In this document: positions 25,985-34,739 of the stretch, piece by piece
How positions within the stretch are numbered: the stretch's first letter is position 1
Layout: each line of letters opens with the position of its first letter
Source: Pleomorphomonas diazotrophica
GTDB taxonomy: Bacteria > Pseudomonadota > Alphaproteobacteria > Rhizobiales > Pleomorphomonadaceae
Length of the DNA: 40,964 bases
Assembly: GCF_002844595.1 (NCBI RefSeq)
Contig: NZ_PJNW01000018.1
Span: forward strand, 1-40,964
Direction: 5' to 3'
Program-made: the position numbers and the translations under genes
Notes under the pieces: generated by a model
Database searches by the model: none
Seen by the model: only the letters and a program-made list of their open reading frames with translations
Told to the model about the DNA's origin: nothing

Positions 25985-27964
25985 ATGGGAGCGACGGGCT
26001 CCGGCAAATCACGAGGCGAACGCTTGAAGGAACGGCCCTATCATCATGAGATACGGGCCGAGCAACTGAACATTGCCCTCGCCAACCTGCCCGTCAGCCT
26101 GATTTCCTCCATCCTGATCGCCATATCCGGCGCGGTCGTCTTGGACATCGAGGCCGGCCACTGGTGGATTCCCGGCTGGCTTACCGCCGTGATCGGCACA
26201 TCGATCCTGCGGGGGCTCTGGCTCCTCCGCCAGCGCCGCCGGCCCGCGGCCAGCCGCGACACCGAGCGATGCCTCAGGCAGCTCAGCGCCCTGTCCCTGC
26301 TGGCCGGCCTCGCCTGGGCCGCCGTGCCGCTCCTGCAGATCGGCAACATCGAGACCATGTCGGGGGCGCTGACGGCCTTCCTGATGGCGGGCATTTCCGC
26401 CGGCGCACTGATCCAGAGCATGACCTTCGGCCGGCCGGGCATCCTGTTCTTCACGCCCATCCTGCTCGCCACAGCCGGCACCTTCTTCGCCGAGGGCAAC
26501 CTCGCCTGCGGCGTGGTCGGGGCGAACGTGCTGCTGCTGCTCACCATGATGATCCTGCAGGCCCGGCGCGGGTCGGCGCGGTTCTCCGAGGGGGAGGAAG
26601 CCCGCCTGAGTTCGCTGGCGCTCGCCAGATCGATCAACGAAACCAACCGCAAGCTCGACTATCTCGCCAACCACGACAGCCTGACCGGCCTCAACAACCG
26701 CGCCGCCTTCAACGCCGAACTCGCCGCCCGCCGGGAGAAGGGCTCCAAGCTGGCGCTCGCCGTCGTCGATCTCGACAACTTCAAGCTGGTCAACGACACG
26801 CGCGGCCACCTCGTGGGCGACAAGGTGCTGATCGAAGCCGCCACCCGCATCTCCCGCGCCTGCCAGCCCTCGGAGTTCATCGCCCGGCTCGGCGGCGACG
26901 AGTTCGCCATCATCATCAGCACCACCGGCTGCGAGCAGCGCGCCGAGGCCCTCTGCGCAGAGGTGGTGGCCGGGATGGGGCGGCCCTTCGTGATCGACGG
27001 CGCCACCCTGTCGATCGGCGCCTCGATCGGCCTCGCCTTCTTCCCGCTGGACGCCACCGATCTCACCGAACTGTTCGCCGCGGCCGACATCGCCCTCTAC
27101 GCCGCCAAGGCCAAGGGCAAGCACCAGGTCTCACGCTTCGACGCCGAGCTGCGCATCAAGCTCGAACGCAGCCAGCGCATCGAGGCGGAGATCGGCGACG
27201 CCCTCGCCGAGGGCCGCCTCAACGTGGTCTTCCAGGGCCAGCACGACCTTCTCACCGGCGCCGTCACCGGCCACGAGACGCTGATCCGCTGGAGCCATCC
27301 CGAGTTCGGCGCCGTCAGTCCCATGGAAATCCTCGATGCGGTGCGCAGCGCCGACATGGGCGACCGGCTCACCCAGTTCGTCGCCACCGAGGCCTGCCGG
27401 CTGCTGCGGGCACTGACCCGCGCCGGCGACAGCAGCTCGACGGTGGCGATCAACATCTCGCCCGGCGAGTTCCTGACCGGCAACCCGGTGGGCATCCTTC
27501 TCGACACCATCGACCGCTTCGCCATCCGCCCCGACCGCTTCGAGGTGGAGGTGACCGAGGAGACCATCCACGACCTCACCGGCGTCAACGCCGAGCTCTG
27601 CCGGCTGAAGGCCGCCGGGGTGAGGATCGCCATCGACGACTTCGGCGTCGGCCATTCCTCGCTGGTCAAGCTCGCCTCCCTGCCCTTCGGCAAGCTGAAG
27701 ATCGACCGCTTCCTGATCGCCGGCATCGACGCCCAGGACAAGAACGCCCAGCTCATCGCCACCCTGATCACCCTCGGCAAACAGCTGAACTTCTCGGTGC
27801 TGGCCGAAGGCGTCGAAACCGCCGCCGAAGCCGACACGCTGCGCCGCCACGGCTGCACCCAGGTGCAGGGCTTCCTGTTCTCGCGGCCGATGCCGGCGAA
27901 GGACGTGGTGGCGCGGGTGCGGGAAGAGGAGCGGAGAGCGAGGGAGCTCCGGCAGGTTTCGTGA
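25985..27964 (+). CDS. Membrane-bound GGDEF-EAL protein (c-di-GMP turnover)
   Basis: 659 residues. Five or six TM helices fill about 30-200, followed by GGDEF (about 225-385) and EAL (about 400-645) domains. The GGDEF active site is intact (RLGGDEFAIII, 303-307), consistent with diguanylate cyclase activity. The EAL signature reads E431-T-L in GHETLIRW; the metal-binding Glu is kept, and IDDFGVGHSSL, LKIDRFLI and VLAEGVETAAEAD are all present, so phosphodiesterase activity is also likely. Start 25985 has GGAGGG 5 bases upstream and is preceded by three hairpins. Monocistronic by spacing. Net direction of activity cannot be told from sequence. Confidence 0.9.
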   Translation: MGATGSGKSRGERLKERPYHHEIRAEQLNIALANLPVSLISSILIAISGAVVLDIEAGHWWIPGWLTAVIGTSILRGLWLLRQRRRPAASRDTERCLRQLSALSLLAGLAWAAVPLLQIGNIETMSGALTAFLMAGISAGALIQSMTFGRPGILFFTPILLATAGTFFAEGNLACGVVGANVLLLLTMMILQARRGSARFSEGEEARLSSLALARSINETNRKLDYLANHDSLTGLNNRAAFNAELAARREKGSKLALAVVDLDNFKLVNDTRGHLVGDKVLIEAATRISRACQPSEFIARLGGDEFAIIISTTGCEQRAEALCAEVVAGMGRPFVIDGATLSIGASIGLAFFPLDATDLTELFAAADIALYAAKAKGKHQVSRFDAELRIKLERSQRIEAEIGDALAEGRLNVVFQGQHDLLTGAVTGHETLIRWSHPEFGAVSPMEILDAVRSADMGDRLTQFVATEACRLLRALTRAGDSSSTVAINISPGEFLTGNPVGILLDTIDRFAIRPDRFEVEVTEETIHDLTGVNAELCRLKAAGVRIAIDDFGVGHSSLVKLASLPFGKLKIDRFLIAGIDAQDKNAQLIATLITLGKQLNFSVLAEGVETAAEADTLRRHGCTQVQGFLFSRPMPAKDVVARVREEERRARELRQVS

Positions 27965-28165
27965 GGGGAGCAGCCTCATAAGGCCATCGCCGCGATCCTG
28001 CCGAAGCGTCTCCAGATCGGCCGACCGATCTCGATCCCCCCTGGAAGCCGGTTTGGACAAATAGGCAAGAACACCGCAGCTTCCGGCAACTCGCCCGCTC
28101 TGAACGCGGCAATACTTCTCCTCACGGTTGGCACCTGCCCCACCAGACGCTTGAGGAGACTGACG

Positions 28166-28723
28166 ATGACCGACCTTTCCCACGCACGCGTCCTGATCCT
28201 GTGCACCGACGGCTTCGAGGACGCCGAACTCTACGATCCGCGCCGGTCGCTGATGGAGGCCGGAGCGAACGTGACGCTGGCGTCTCCGAGCGCAGCGCCG
28301 ATCAGCGGCGTGATCTATGACACGGCCACCGGCAAGTCGAACCCGTCCGAGCACGAGATCGTGCCGGACATGACGCTATCGGAGGTCGATGTCGCCGATT
28401 ACGACGCGCTGATCCTGCCGGGCGGCGTCGTGAATCCCGACAAGCTGCGCATGAGTAAGGAGGCCGTGACCATCGTCAAGGCGTTCGACGCGGCCGGCAA
28501 GCCCGTGGCGTCGATCTGCCACGGCCCCTGGGTCCTGATTGAAGCCGACATCGTCCGCGGCCGCCGCACGACCGGATGGTATTCGCTACGCACCGACCTG
28601 AAGAATGCCGGATCTGAAGTCGTTGATGCGGAGGTCGTCGTGGACGGCAACCTCATCACCAGCCGCATGCCGTCCGATATCCCGGCCTTCACGGACGCCA
28701 TCTTCGAGGCGCTCAGCCGCTGA
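28166..28723 (+). CDS. DJ-1/PfpI family protein (deglycase/protease-like)
   Basis: 185 residues, cytoplasmic. The PfpI branch active site is present: Glu in TDGFEDAEL, nucleophile Cys in VASICHGPW, then a His next to it. Members include YhbO/YajL-like stress proteins with glyoxalase or deglycase activity. Start 28166 has GAGGAG 7 bases upstream; a frame start at 28151 overlaps this site. First gene of a probable four-gene operon (49-bp gap to the aldehyde dehydrogenase), suggesting a role against reactive carbonyls made or used by the pathway; this is inference. Confidence 0.87.
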   Translation: MTDLSHARVLILCTDGFEDAELYDPRRSLMEAGANVTLASPSAAPISGVIYDTATGKSNPSEHEIVPDMTLSEVDVADYDALILPGGVVNPDKLRMSKEAVTIVKAFDAAGKPVASICHGPWVLIEADIVRGRRTTGWYSLRTDLKNAGSEVVDAEVVVDGNLITSRMPSDIPAFTDAIFEALSR

Positions 28724-28772
28724 GACAGCCAAGCGAGCGCCGTCGAGCGTCCAATCAGCCAGGAGATCCGCC

Positions 28773-30200
28773 ATGACCAGCATGTTCCAGCTTCTGATCG
28801 ACGGCACCAGCCGTGAAGGTTCCGAAGGCAAGACTGTGCCCGTCGTCAATCCCGCGACGGGCGAGACCTTCGGTGACGTCGCCTATGCATCCGCCCGCGA
28901 CCTCGACGAGGCCCTCAGCGCCGCCACACGCGGCCTCATGAGCTGGCAGGCCGTGCCGCCCTGGGAGCGCGGACGCATCCTCAAGGACGCGGCGCGCCGC
29001 CTGCGCGATGACATCGATCGCATCGCCCATGTCATCACCCGCGAACAGGGCAAGCCGCTGGCCGAGGCGCGTGTCGAGATCGAGCGCTCCGCCGACTTTC
29101 TCGAGTGGGGGGGCGAAGAGGCGCGCCGCATCGCCGGCCGCATCGTGCCCGGTCGTGCGCCGGGGCAACGCATCGAGATCCAGCCGCACCCGATCGGCGT
29201 CGTCGCGGCATTCACGCCGTGGAACTTCTCGATGGCACTCGCGGCCAAGAAGTTCGCCGGCGCGCTCGGGGCGGGATGCTCGATCATCTGCAAGCCCTCG
29301 CAGGAAACCCCGGGGTCGGTGATCGAGATGGCCAGGGCGCTGCTGGCCGCCGGCGTGCATCCTGCCGCCATCGCCGTGGTGTTCGGCGAGGCCGACCAGG
29401 TATCGACCCAGCTCATCCATGCGCCCGAGGTGGCAAAGATCACCTTCACCGGCTCGATCCCGATCGGCAAGCGCCTGGCGGCCGCGGCCGGCGCGGTGAT
29501 GAAGCCGGTGACGATGGAGCTGGGGGGACACGCCCCGGTCATCGTCTGCGGCGATGTCGATCCCGAGGCAACGGCCGAACTGCTGGTTGAAGCCAAGTTC
29601 ATGAACGCCGGCCAGATCTGCCTCTGCCCGTCGCGCTTCTTCGTTGAGGCGAGCATCGCCGAACGGTTCACGGCTCGGTTCGTCGAGCTGGCGGCGGCCC
29701 TCCGCGTCGGTGACGGCGCCGATCCCGAGACGCAGATGGGACCGCTCGCCAATGAGCGGCGGGTCGCTGCGATCGCAGGCTTGGTCGAGGATGCCCGGAC
29801 GCGCGGCGCAACGATCCTGACCGGCGGTCGTCGCATCGGCGAGCGCGGCAACTTCTATGCACCGACCGTGCTGACGGACGTGCCACCCGACGCCGCGATC
29901 CTGCACGAGGAGCCGTTCGGACCGGTCGCCCCGATCCTGCCGTTCACCGATGAAGCCGCGATGCTGGCGCAAGCCAATGGCCTGGAGTTCGGACTGTCGT
30001 CCTACGTCTTCACGCGCGACGAAGCTCGGCTGCGCCGGTTGGTCGACGCGCTTCGATATGGCGTGGTCGGCGTCAACGGCGGCCTGACCCACCAGCCCGA
30101 AGCGCCGCTGGGCGGCTGGAAGGAAAGCGGCATCGATACCGAAGGCGGCATCGAGATCCTCGACCCCTATCAGATCACCAAGCACGTCAATTTGCAGTGA
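28773..30200 (+). CDS. NAD(P)-dependent aldehyde dehydrogenase, succinate-semialdehyde type
   Basis: 475 residues, the standard ALDH length. Catalytic set: N151 in FTPWNFSMA, K174 in IICKPSQETP, E249 in MELGGHAP and nucleophile C283 in AGQICLCPS; the C-terminal EEPFGPVAPIL and LGGWKESGI blocks are typical. Sequence style is nearest to succinate-semialdehyde/glutarate-semialdehyde dehydrogenases (GabD branch), but the substrate is not certain. AGGAG lies 7 bases before the start; an open frame extending upstream to 28605 overlaps the PfpI gene and is not used. Cotranscription with PfpI, the membrane protein and the lyase is likely. Confidence 0.9.
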   Translation: MTSMFQLLIDGTSREGSEGKTVPVVNPATGETFGDVAYASARDLDEALSAATRGLMSWQAVPPWERGRILKDAARRLRDDIDRIAHVITREQGKPLAEARVEIERSADFLEWGGEEARRIAGRIVPGRAPGQRIEIQPHPIGVVAAFTPWNFSMALAAKKFAGALGAGCSIICKPSQETPGSVIEMARALLAAGVHPAAIAVVFGEADQVSTQLIHAPEVAKITFTGSIPIGKRLAAAAGAVMKPVTMELGGHAPVIVCGDVDPEATAELLVEAKFMNAGQICLCPSRFFVEASIAERFTARFVELAAALRVGDGADPETQMGPLANERRVAAIAGLVEDARTRGATILTGGRRIGERGNFYAPTVLTDVPPDAAILHEEPFGPVAPILPFTDEAAMLAQANGLEFGLSSYVFTRDEARLRRLVDALRYGVVGVNGGLTHQPEAPLGGWKESGIDTEGGIEILDPYQITKHVNLQ

Positions 30201-30247
30201 CGTGGCGGCCGGCGCAGGGAAGAATCCGCGCCGAAACGGGGAACATC

Positions 30248-30739
30248 ATGCTCGGTCTCGACAATTCCACCATACCGCTGTCCTTCGTCGCCGGCCCGGC
30301 CGTCCTCGCCAATGTCTGTGCGATCCTGCAGAACGGCGTCAACATCCGCCACAACCATTCGGTCGATCAGTGGCGCCGGTTCCAGGTGTGGCTTGCCAGC
30401 GATGACGGCGAGTTCGGCCGCTTCTACGCCGATCCGGCGACGGCGGTCCGACTGTCGGCGCGGCGCGTCCATCTGCAGCTGTGCACCCTCGAACTGCTGT
30501 TGCTGGGGACCTGGGTGTTCGGCCTCACCTGTTTCCTGGCCTTGGCATGGGCGCTGGCCGCGAATGCGCATCTGACGCTCGCCGGCTCCCTCTCGATGCT
30601 GGTCCTCGGCTCCGGGGCTGTCGGCCTCGCCCTGATGGGCGCCGCTGCGTTCACCGCCGCCAGCGAGAACCGTTGCGCGCAACGCCTCATGCTGCTGCGT
30701 CCCGGTTATCACCCGACCCGAGCCGGAGAGAAATCGTGA
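30248..30739 (+). CDS. Small membrane protein, function unknown (possibly DUF2721-like)
   Basis: 163 residues. An N-terminal hydrophobic stretch (about 9-28), a polar segment NIRHNHSVDQWRRFQVWLAS, then two strong TM helices (about 78-100 and 108-130) and a polar tail. The arrangement is loosely like DUF2721 proteins, but I cannot confirm the family. GGGGAA precedes the start at 30248. Its stop overlaps the GTG start of the lyase by 4 bases, so the two are coupled. A role in transport or anchoring is possible but unsupported. Confidence 0.7.
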   Translation: MLGLDNSTIPLSFVAGPAVLANVCAILQNGVNIRHNHSVDQWRRFQVWLASDDGEFGRFYADPATAVRLSARRVHLQLCTLELLLLGTWVFGLTCFLALAWALAANAHLTLAGSLSMLVLGSGAVGLALMGAAAFTAASENRCAQRLMLLRPGYHPTRAGEKS

Positions 30740-32124
30740 ACAGCCTGTCCCTGATCGATTCCCCATTCTTCGGCTCAAGCCTGACCGACGGGCGGATGCG
30801 CGAGATCTTCTGCGCGCAGGCCTTCCGGCAGCGCTGCGTCGAAACCGAGGTCGCGCTCGCCGGAGCAGAGGCCGATCTCGGCATCATCCCGACGGATGCG
30901 GCGCGCCAGATCGCGCAGGCGGCCGAAACCTATTCCTTCGACGAGGAGCGTCTCGCCCGCGAGACCGAGATCGTCGGCTATCCCATTCTGCCGATCGTCG
31001 AACAACTCGCGGATGCGGCTGGCGAAGCCGGGCGCTATCTGCACTGGGGCGCGACCACGCAGGACATCATGGACACCGCGACGGTGTTGCAGGTGCGGGC
31101 CGGACTGGACCTGATCGAGCGGCAGCTCGGCGACGCGATGGATGCGCTGCGCATGTTGGCGGAAACCCACCGCGACACGCCGATGGCCGGTCGCACCCAT
31201 CTTCAGCACGCGCTGCCGATCACCTTCGGCTACAAGGCTGCGGTCTGGCTGAGCGCGCTCGCCCGTCACGCCCAGCGACTGCGCGAGCTGCGCCCGCGAG
31301 TGCTGGTCGTTGAGTTCTCCGGCGCGTCGGGCACGCTCGCCTCGCTCGGCCACCAGGGGTTGGGGGTGCAGGCCGGGCTCGCGAGAGCCCTCGGTCTTGG
31401 CGTGCCGACGATCACCTGGCATTCGACGCGAGACGCCATGACCGAGGCCGTCCAGCTCCTGGCGCTCATTTCCGGCAGCCTGGCCAAACTCGCCTTCGAC
31501 ATTTCGATCATGATGACGACCGAACTGGGCGAGGTGTCGGAGCCCTATGTCCGGCATCGCGGCGCGTCGAGCACGATGCCCCAGAAGCGCAATCCCGTTT
31601 CGTGCGAACTCATCATCGCGGCCGCCAGGATGGTGCGGCAGCATGCCGGGCTGATGCTCGACGCCATGGTGCATGATTTCGAGCGCGCGACCGGTCCATG
31701 GCACCTGGAATGGGCGGCGGTTCCCGAAGCCTTCGGATTGACATCGGGCGCTCTGCGGCAGGCGACGTTCATGCTGGGCGGCCTCGAGGTTCATGCCGGG
31801 CGCATGCGCGCCAATCTCGACGTGTCGAGAGGCCTGATCGTCGCCGAGGCGGTGATGATGGCGCTGGCGCCGATCACCGGCCGCCAGACGGCGCATGACC
31901 TGGTCTATGCCGGGTGCCGCCGGGCGGTGGAACGCGACACGTCGTTGTTCGAGGCGCTGTCCGAGATGCCCGAGGTTGCGGCGCCGCTTGGATTGGAGCG
32001 ACTGGGCGAACTGACCGATCCCGCCAACTATCTCGGGTCGGCTGCCCGGATGGTCGATCGTGTTCTAGCCGGCGACGTCGACACGCACCCTGAAAGTCAA
32101 GCTGCGTCGTCACCCGGACCTTGA
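30736..32124 (+). CDS. Fumarase/aspartase-superfamily lyase (PcaB/PurB-like)
   Basis: 462 residues from a GTG start with GGAG 7 bases upstream and a 4-base overlap with the preceding gene. Superfamily marks: HWGATTQDIMDTA (103-115), GRTHLQHALPITFG (152-165) and the signature GASSTMPQKRNPVSCE (276-291) with the catalytic Ser. The chemistry is elimination of, or addition to, a fumarate-like product, or lactonisation. The sequence style is closest to 3-carboxy-cis,cis-muconate cycloisomerase and adenylosuccinate lyase relatives. No other protocatechuate or purine genes adjoin it; with a semialdehyde dehydrogenase it more likely serves a dedicated catabolic route releasing fumarate and an amine or aldehyde precursor. 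That route is inferred, not shown. Confidence 0.83.
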   Translation: MNSLSLIDSPFFGSSLTDGRMREIFCAQAFRQRCVETEVALAGAEADLGIIPTDAARQIAQAAETYSFDEERLARETEIVGYPILPIVEQLADAAGEAGRYLHWGATTQDIMDTATVLQVRAGLDLIERQLGDAMDALRMLAETHRDTPMAGRTHLQHALPITFGYKAAVWLSALARHAQRLRELRPRVLVVEFSGASGTLASLGHQGLGVQAGLARALGLGVPTITWHSTRDAMTEAVQLLALISGSLAKLAFDISIMMTTELGEVSEPYVRHRGASSTMPQKRNPVSCELIIAAARMVRQHAGLMLDAMVHDFERATGPWHLEWAAVPEAFGLTSGALRQATFMLGGLEVHAGRMRANLDVSRGLIVAEAVMMALAPITGRQTAHDLVYAGCRRAVERDTSLFEALSEMPEVAAPLGLERLGELTDPANYLGSAARMVDRVLAGDVDTHPESQAASSPGP

Positions 32125-32142
32125 GCCGCGCCACTGGGGCAT

Positions 32143-32198
32143 CGCGGCCCAGGGCCGCGTTCAGTCAGCGGCGGCAGCCAGCCGGGCTTGCCGCTGAC
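32143..32198. terminator. Bidirectional terminator-like hairpins between convergent genes
   Basis: A 17-bp palindrome CGCGGCCC-A-GGGCCGCG (32143-32159) is followed by GTCAGCGGC / GCCGCTGAC (32164-32172 and 32190-32198). They lie in the 88-bp gap between the convergent lyase and methyltransferase stops. Confidence 0.5.
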
Positions 32199-32212
32199 GG
32201 CGGCGGCAGCGT

Positions 32213-33019
32213 TCATTTCTGCGCTGAGATGGCGTAGCGGTGCTGGGTGGCGCGTTCGAGGCCCTTGAGGAAGGAGAAGTTCTTCCGCTGGGTGCGGTGG
32301 ATGGCGCGCATGTCGGTGTCGAGCGTCACCCTGGAAAAGCCCGCCTCCTTCAGCAGCGCCACGACCGCGTCGGCGCGCGCGCCTTCCGAGAAATAGACGC
32401 GCGACAGGATCGACTGGTGGGTGGCGGCCATCTCGCCGGTGACGGGGCCATTCACCGGTCCCGACGAACCGAGGCCGAGGCGGACCAGCCACGCCGACAG
32501 CGCGCGGGCGGCCTTGGCAATCGGGCCGGCATTGACGAAATCGCCATCGACCACCAGCAGCTTTCCACCCGGCTTCAGCAGGCGGTGCCACTCGCGGAAG
32601 GCGGCGAGCGGATCGACCAGGGTCCACACCAGATGGCGGTTGGTGATCACGTCGTAGCTTGCGTCCGGCTCCAGCGTGTTCTCGGCGTCGCCGAGATAGA
32701 AGCGGATCCGCCGGCCGCGCTTTGCCGCCTTGGCGCGCGCTCGTTCCAGCATCGGCTCGGCCCAGTCCATGCCCGTCACCTCGAAACCGAGATCGTCGAG
32801 CAGGTGCGAGACCACCGCCGTGCCGCAGGCGAGATCGAGCGCGGCGCGACCCGCTCCGTCGCCGAGATGGCGCCTCAGAAGCGCATGCCAGGCGGCGCGC
32901 TCCTCCTCGGAAAAAATCTCATGGCCCGGCTGGCTGTCGAAGGTCTCGGCCCTCTTCGACCAATAGGCCTGGATCTCGTCCCGGAGGTTCATGTTGGCGC
33001 GCGCCGCGTGCGTGGTCAT
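32213..33019 (-). CDS. Class I SAM-dependent methyltransferase
   Basis: About 268 residues. Motif I is ALDLACGTAVVSHLL, followed by VTGMDWAEPML (acidic loop), FYLGDAENT (motif II) and LLKPGGKLLVVDGD (motif III): a UbiE/Methyltransf_11-type fold. It is divergent from the metal-siderophore-type ABC binding protein; such methyltransferases recur beside these transporters, but their substrate is generally not known. Start chosen at 33019 (MTTHAARAN); 33088 and 32992 are alternatives and none has a good ribosome site. Confidence 0.83.
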   Translation of the reverse strand: MTTHAARANMNLRDEIQAYWSKRAETFDSQPGHEIFSEEERAAWHALLRRHLGDGAGRAALDLACGTAVVSHLLDDLGFEVTGMDWAEPMLERARAKAAKRGRRIRFYLGDAENTLEPDASYDVITNRHLVWTLVDPLAAFREWHRLLKPGGKLLVVDGDFVNAGPIAKAARALSAWLVRLGLGSSGPVNGPVTGEMAATHQSILSRVYFSEGARADAVVALLKEAGFSRVTLDTDMRAIHRTQRKNFSFLKGLERATQHRYAISAQK

Positions 33020-33129
33020 GGCGAAAGTCCGTCGATGGGAATGAGGCTGGAAGCCTTCTAAAAGATAATTCTTGACTGTTAAAGTCATAAAATCATAATC
33101 CCCACGAAATCCGATACGGGGAGAAAAAC

Positions 33130-34266
33130 GTGTTTCATTTCAAAATGGTGGCTCGCGCCGCCGCGATTTCGCTCGCCCTGATGCCAGGCCTTGCCATGGC
33201 CGACAAGGTCAAGATCACCGACATTGCCGGCCGCGAGGTCGAGGTGAATGTGCCGGTGAACCGCGTGATCCTCGGCGAGGGACGGCAGATCTATTTCACC
33301 GCCGCGCTCGACACCGACGCGCCGTTCAAGCGCGTTGTCGGCTGGCGCGACGACTTCAAGAAGGCCGACCTCGACGGCTACAACATCTACCTCCAGAAGT
33401 TCCCCGACATGGAGAAGATCCCGACCTTCGGCGGCATGAAGGACGGCACCTTCGACATCGAGCAGGCCGTGGCGCTGAAGCCCGACGTGATCATCATGAA
33501 CACCGAGGCGAAATCGGCGACGGAAGAATCCGGCTATATCGAGAAGCTCGCCAGGGTCGGCATACCCCTCGTCTACATCGACTTCCGCGAGAAGCCGATG
33601 CAGAACACCGACGCCTCGATGCGCATCATCGGCACGCTGTTCGGCAAGGAGGACAGGGCCGAGGAGTTCGTGAAGTTCCGTCAGGCCGAGATCGCCAAGG
33701 TCACCGACACACTGGCCAAGGCCGGCGACATCAGGAAGCCCGTGGTCTTCATGGAGCGGGCGGGCGGCTATTCGGACGATTGCTGCATGTCCTTCGGCAA
33801 CGAGAACTTCGGCGCCATGGTCGAGCTTGCGGGCGGCGTCAATCTCGCCAAGGACATCATTCCCGGCACCTTCGGCACCGTGAACCCCGAGCAGATCATC
33901 GCCTCCAACCCGGATCAGATCATCGTCACCGGCTCCAACTGGGAACTCTACGTCCCCGGCGGCAAGTGGGTGGGCGTCGGCCCCGGCGCCAATCAGGAGG
34001 AAGCCAGGACGAAGCTCGCCGCGCTCATGCAGCGCCCCGGCTTCACCGGCGTCAAGGGCGTGACCGAGGGCAACGTCCACGCCATCTGGCACCAGTTCTA
34101 CAACAGCCCCTATCAGTTCGTGGCCGTGCAGCAGATCGCCAAGTGGCTGCATCCGGACCTCTTCAAGGATCTCGATCCGGACGCGACCTTCCGGGAACTG
34201 CACGAGCGCTTCCTGCCGGTCACCTACCACCCCGGCTACTTCGCCTCGCTGAACAGCGGATCGTGA
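33130..34266 (+). CDS. ABC transporter periplasmic binding protein, iron/siderophore type
   Basis: 378 residues from a GTG start (GGGGAG 6 bases upstream; an ATG at 33145 is a fallback). Signal peptide ends at LAMA near residue 24. The fold is the class III (FecB/BtuF, Peripla_BP_2) type: ITDIAGREVEVNVPVNRVIL is the standard opening, then FDIEQAVALKPDVIIMN and PEQIIASNPDQIIVTG. A Cys pair in DDCCMSFGN is unusual. With the permease and ATPase downstream it forms a complete importer. A chelated metal (probably iron) is the likely cargo; haem, cobalamin or another chelate is not excluded. Confidence 0.88.
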   Translation: MFHFKMVARAAAISLALMPGLAMADKVKITDIAGREVEVNVPVNRVILGEGRQIYFTAALDTDAPFKRVVGWRDDFKKADLDGYNIYLQKFPDMEKIPTFGGMKDGTFDIEQAVALKPDVIIMNTEAKSATEESGYIEKLARVGIPLVYIDFREKPMQNTDASMRIIGTLFGKEDRAEEFVKFRQAEIAKVTDTLAKAGDIRKPVVFMERAGGYSDDCCMSFGNENFGAMVELAGGVNLAKDIIPGTFGTVNPEQIIASNPDQIIVTGSNWELYVPGGKWVGVGPGANQEEARTKLAALMQRPGFTGVKGVTEGNVHAIWHQFYNSPYQFVAVQQIAKWLHPDLFKDLDPDATFRELHERFLPVTYHPGYFASLNSGS

Positions 34267-34274
34267 TGAAGGTT

Positions 34275-34296
34275 GCCGGTGGCTCACGCCACCGGC
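34275..34296 (+). terminator. Strong hairpin right after the binding-protein gene
   Basis: A perfect 9-bp stem GCCGGTGGC / GCCACCGGC with the tetraloop TCAC starts 8 bases past the stop. This position suits partial termination or 3'-end protection, giving more binding protein than permease. Confidence 0.65.
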
Positions 34297-34371
34297 GCCC
34301 GCATGTTTCGAGACCTTAGAATGACGACATCCTCTCTCGTGACGGCGGCCGCCGTCCTCATCCCGCTCGAC

Positions 34372-34719
34372 CGCTACCCTATGCACACATCTCCGATGGT
34401 CTCTCTTTTGGGCTGCGGTGGAGAGAGCGCCCAAGTAGGAAAGGGGCATCTGATATCACCCGCTCGCCCTATGCGGCCTGAGGTTCCCGCCTGCGCGGAG
34501 GTGACAGAATTATATAATAAAAACATATATATAAGTTGTCATCCTTGCGTAGGCGAGGACCTCAGGCAGGACAGAGCGCAACGCCGATATAGAGCGCCCA
34601 TAGATGCAGCGCGTGACAATGGAGACGTGGGAAAGGCGGACGCTATATTAATCCCTCCTCGCCCTGTGGTTTTCCCCGAACCTAGGATCGGCGCTCGGAA
34701 ATGTGTGCATGCCTTGGCG
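34372..34719. repeat. MITE-like palindromic element, full copy B (about 348 bp)
   Basis: Reverse orientation relative to copy A (497-837) and alignable over its whole length. The right end is ATGTGTGCATGCCTTGGCG (34701-34719); the left end near 34372 carries TATGCACACAT. Inner arms (about 34480-34508 and 34536-34566) flank an AT core with TATATAATAAAAACATATAT. It fills the space between the binding-protein and permease genes; the permease ribosome site begins 5 bases outside it. Confidence 0.8.
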
Positions 34720-34739
34720 CGCGACGGAGGAACGACCTG

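Noticed and set aside
26164-27981. Long plus-strand frame overlapping the GGDEF-EAL gene in another frame
   Set aside because: Arg/Pro-rich shadow; the other frame has complete GGDEF and EAL motifs.
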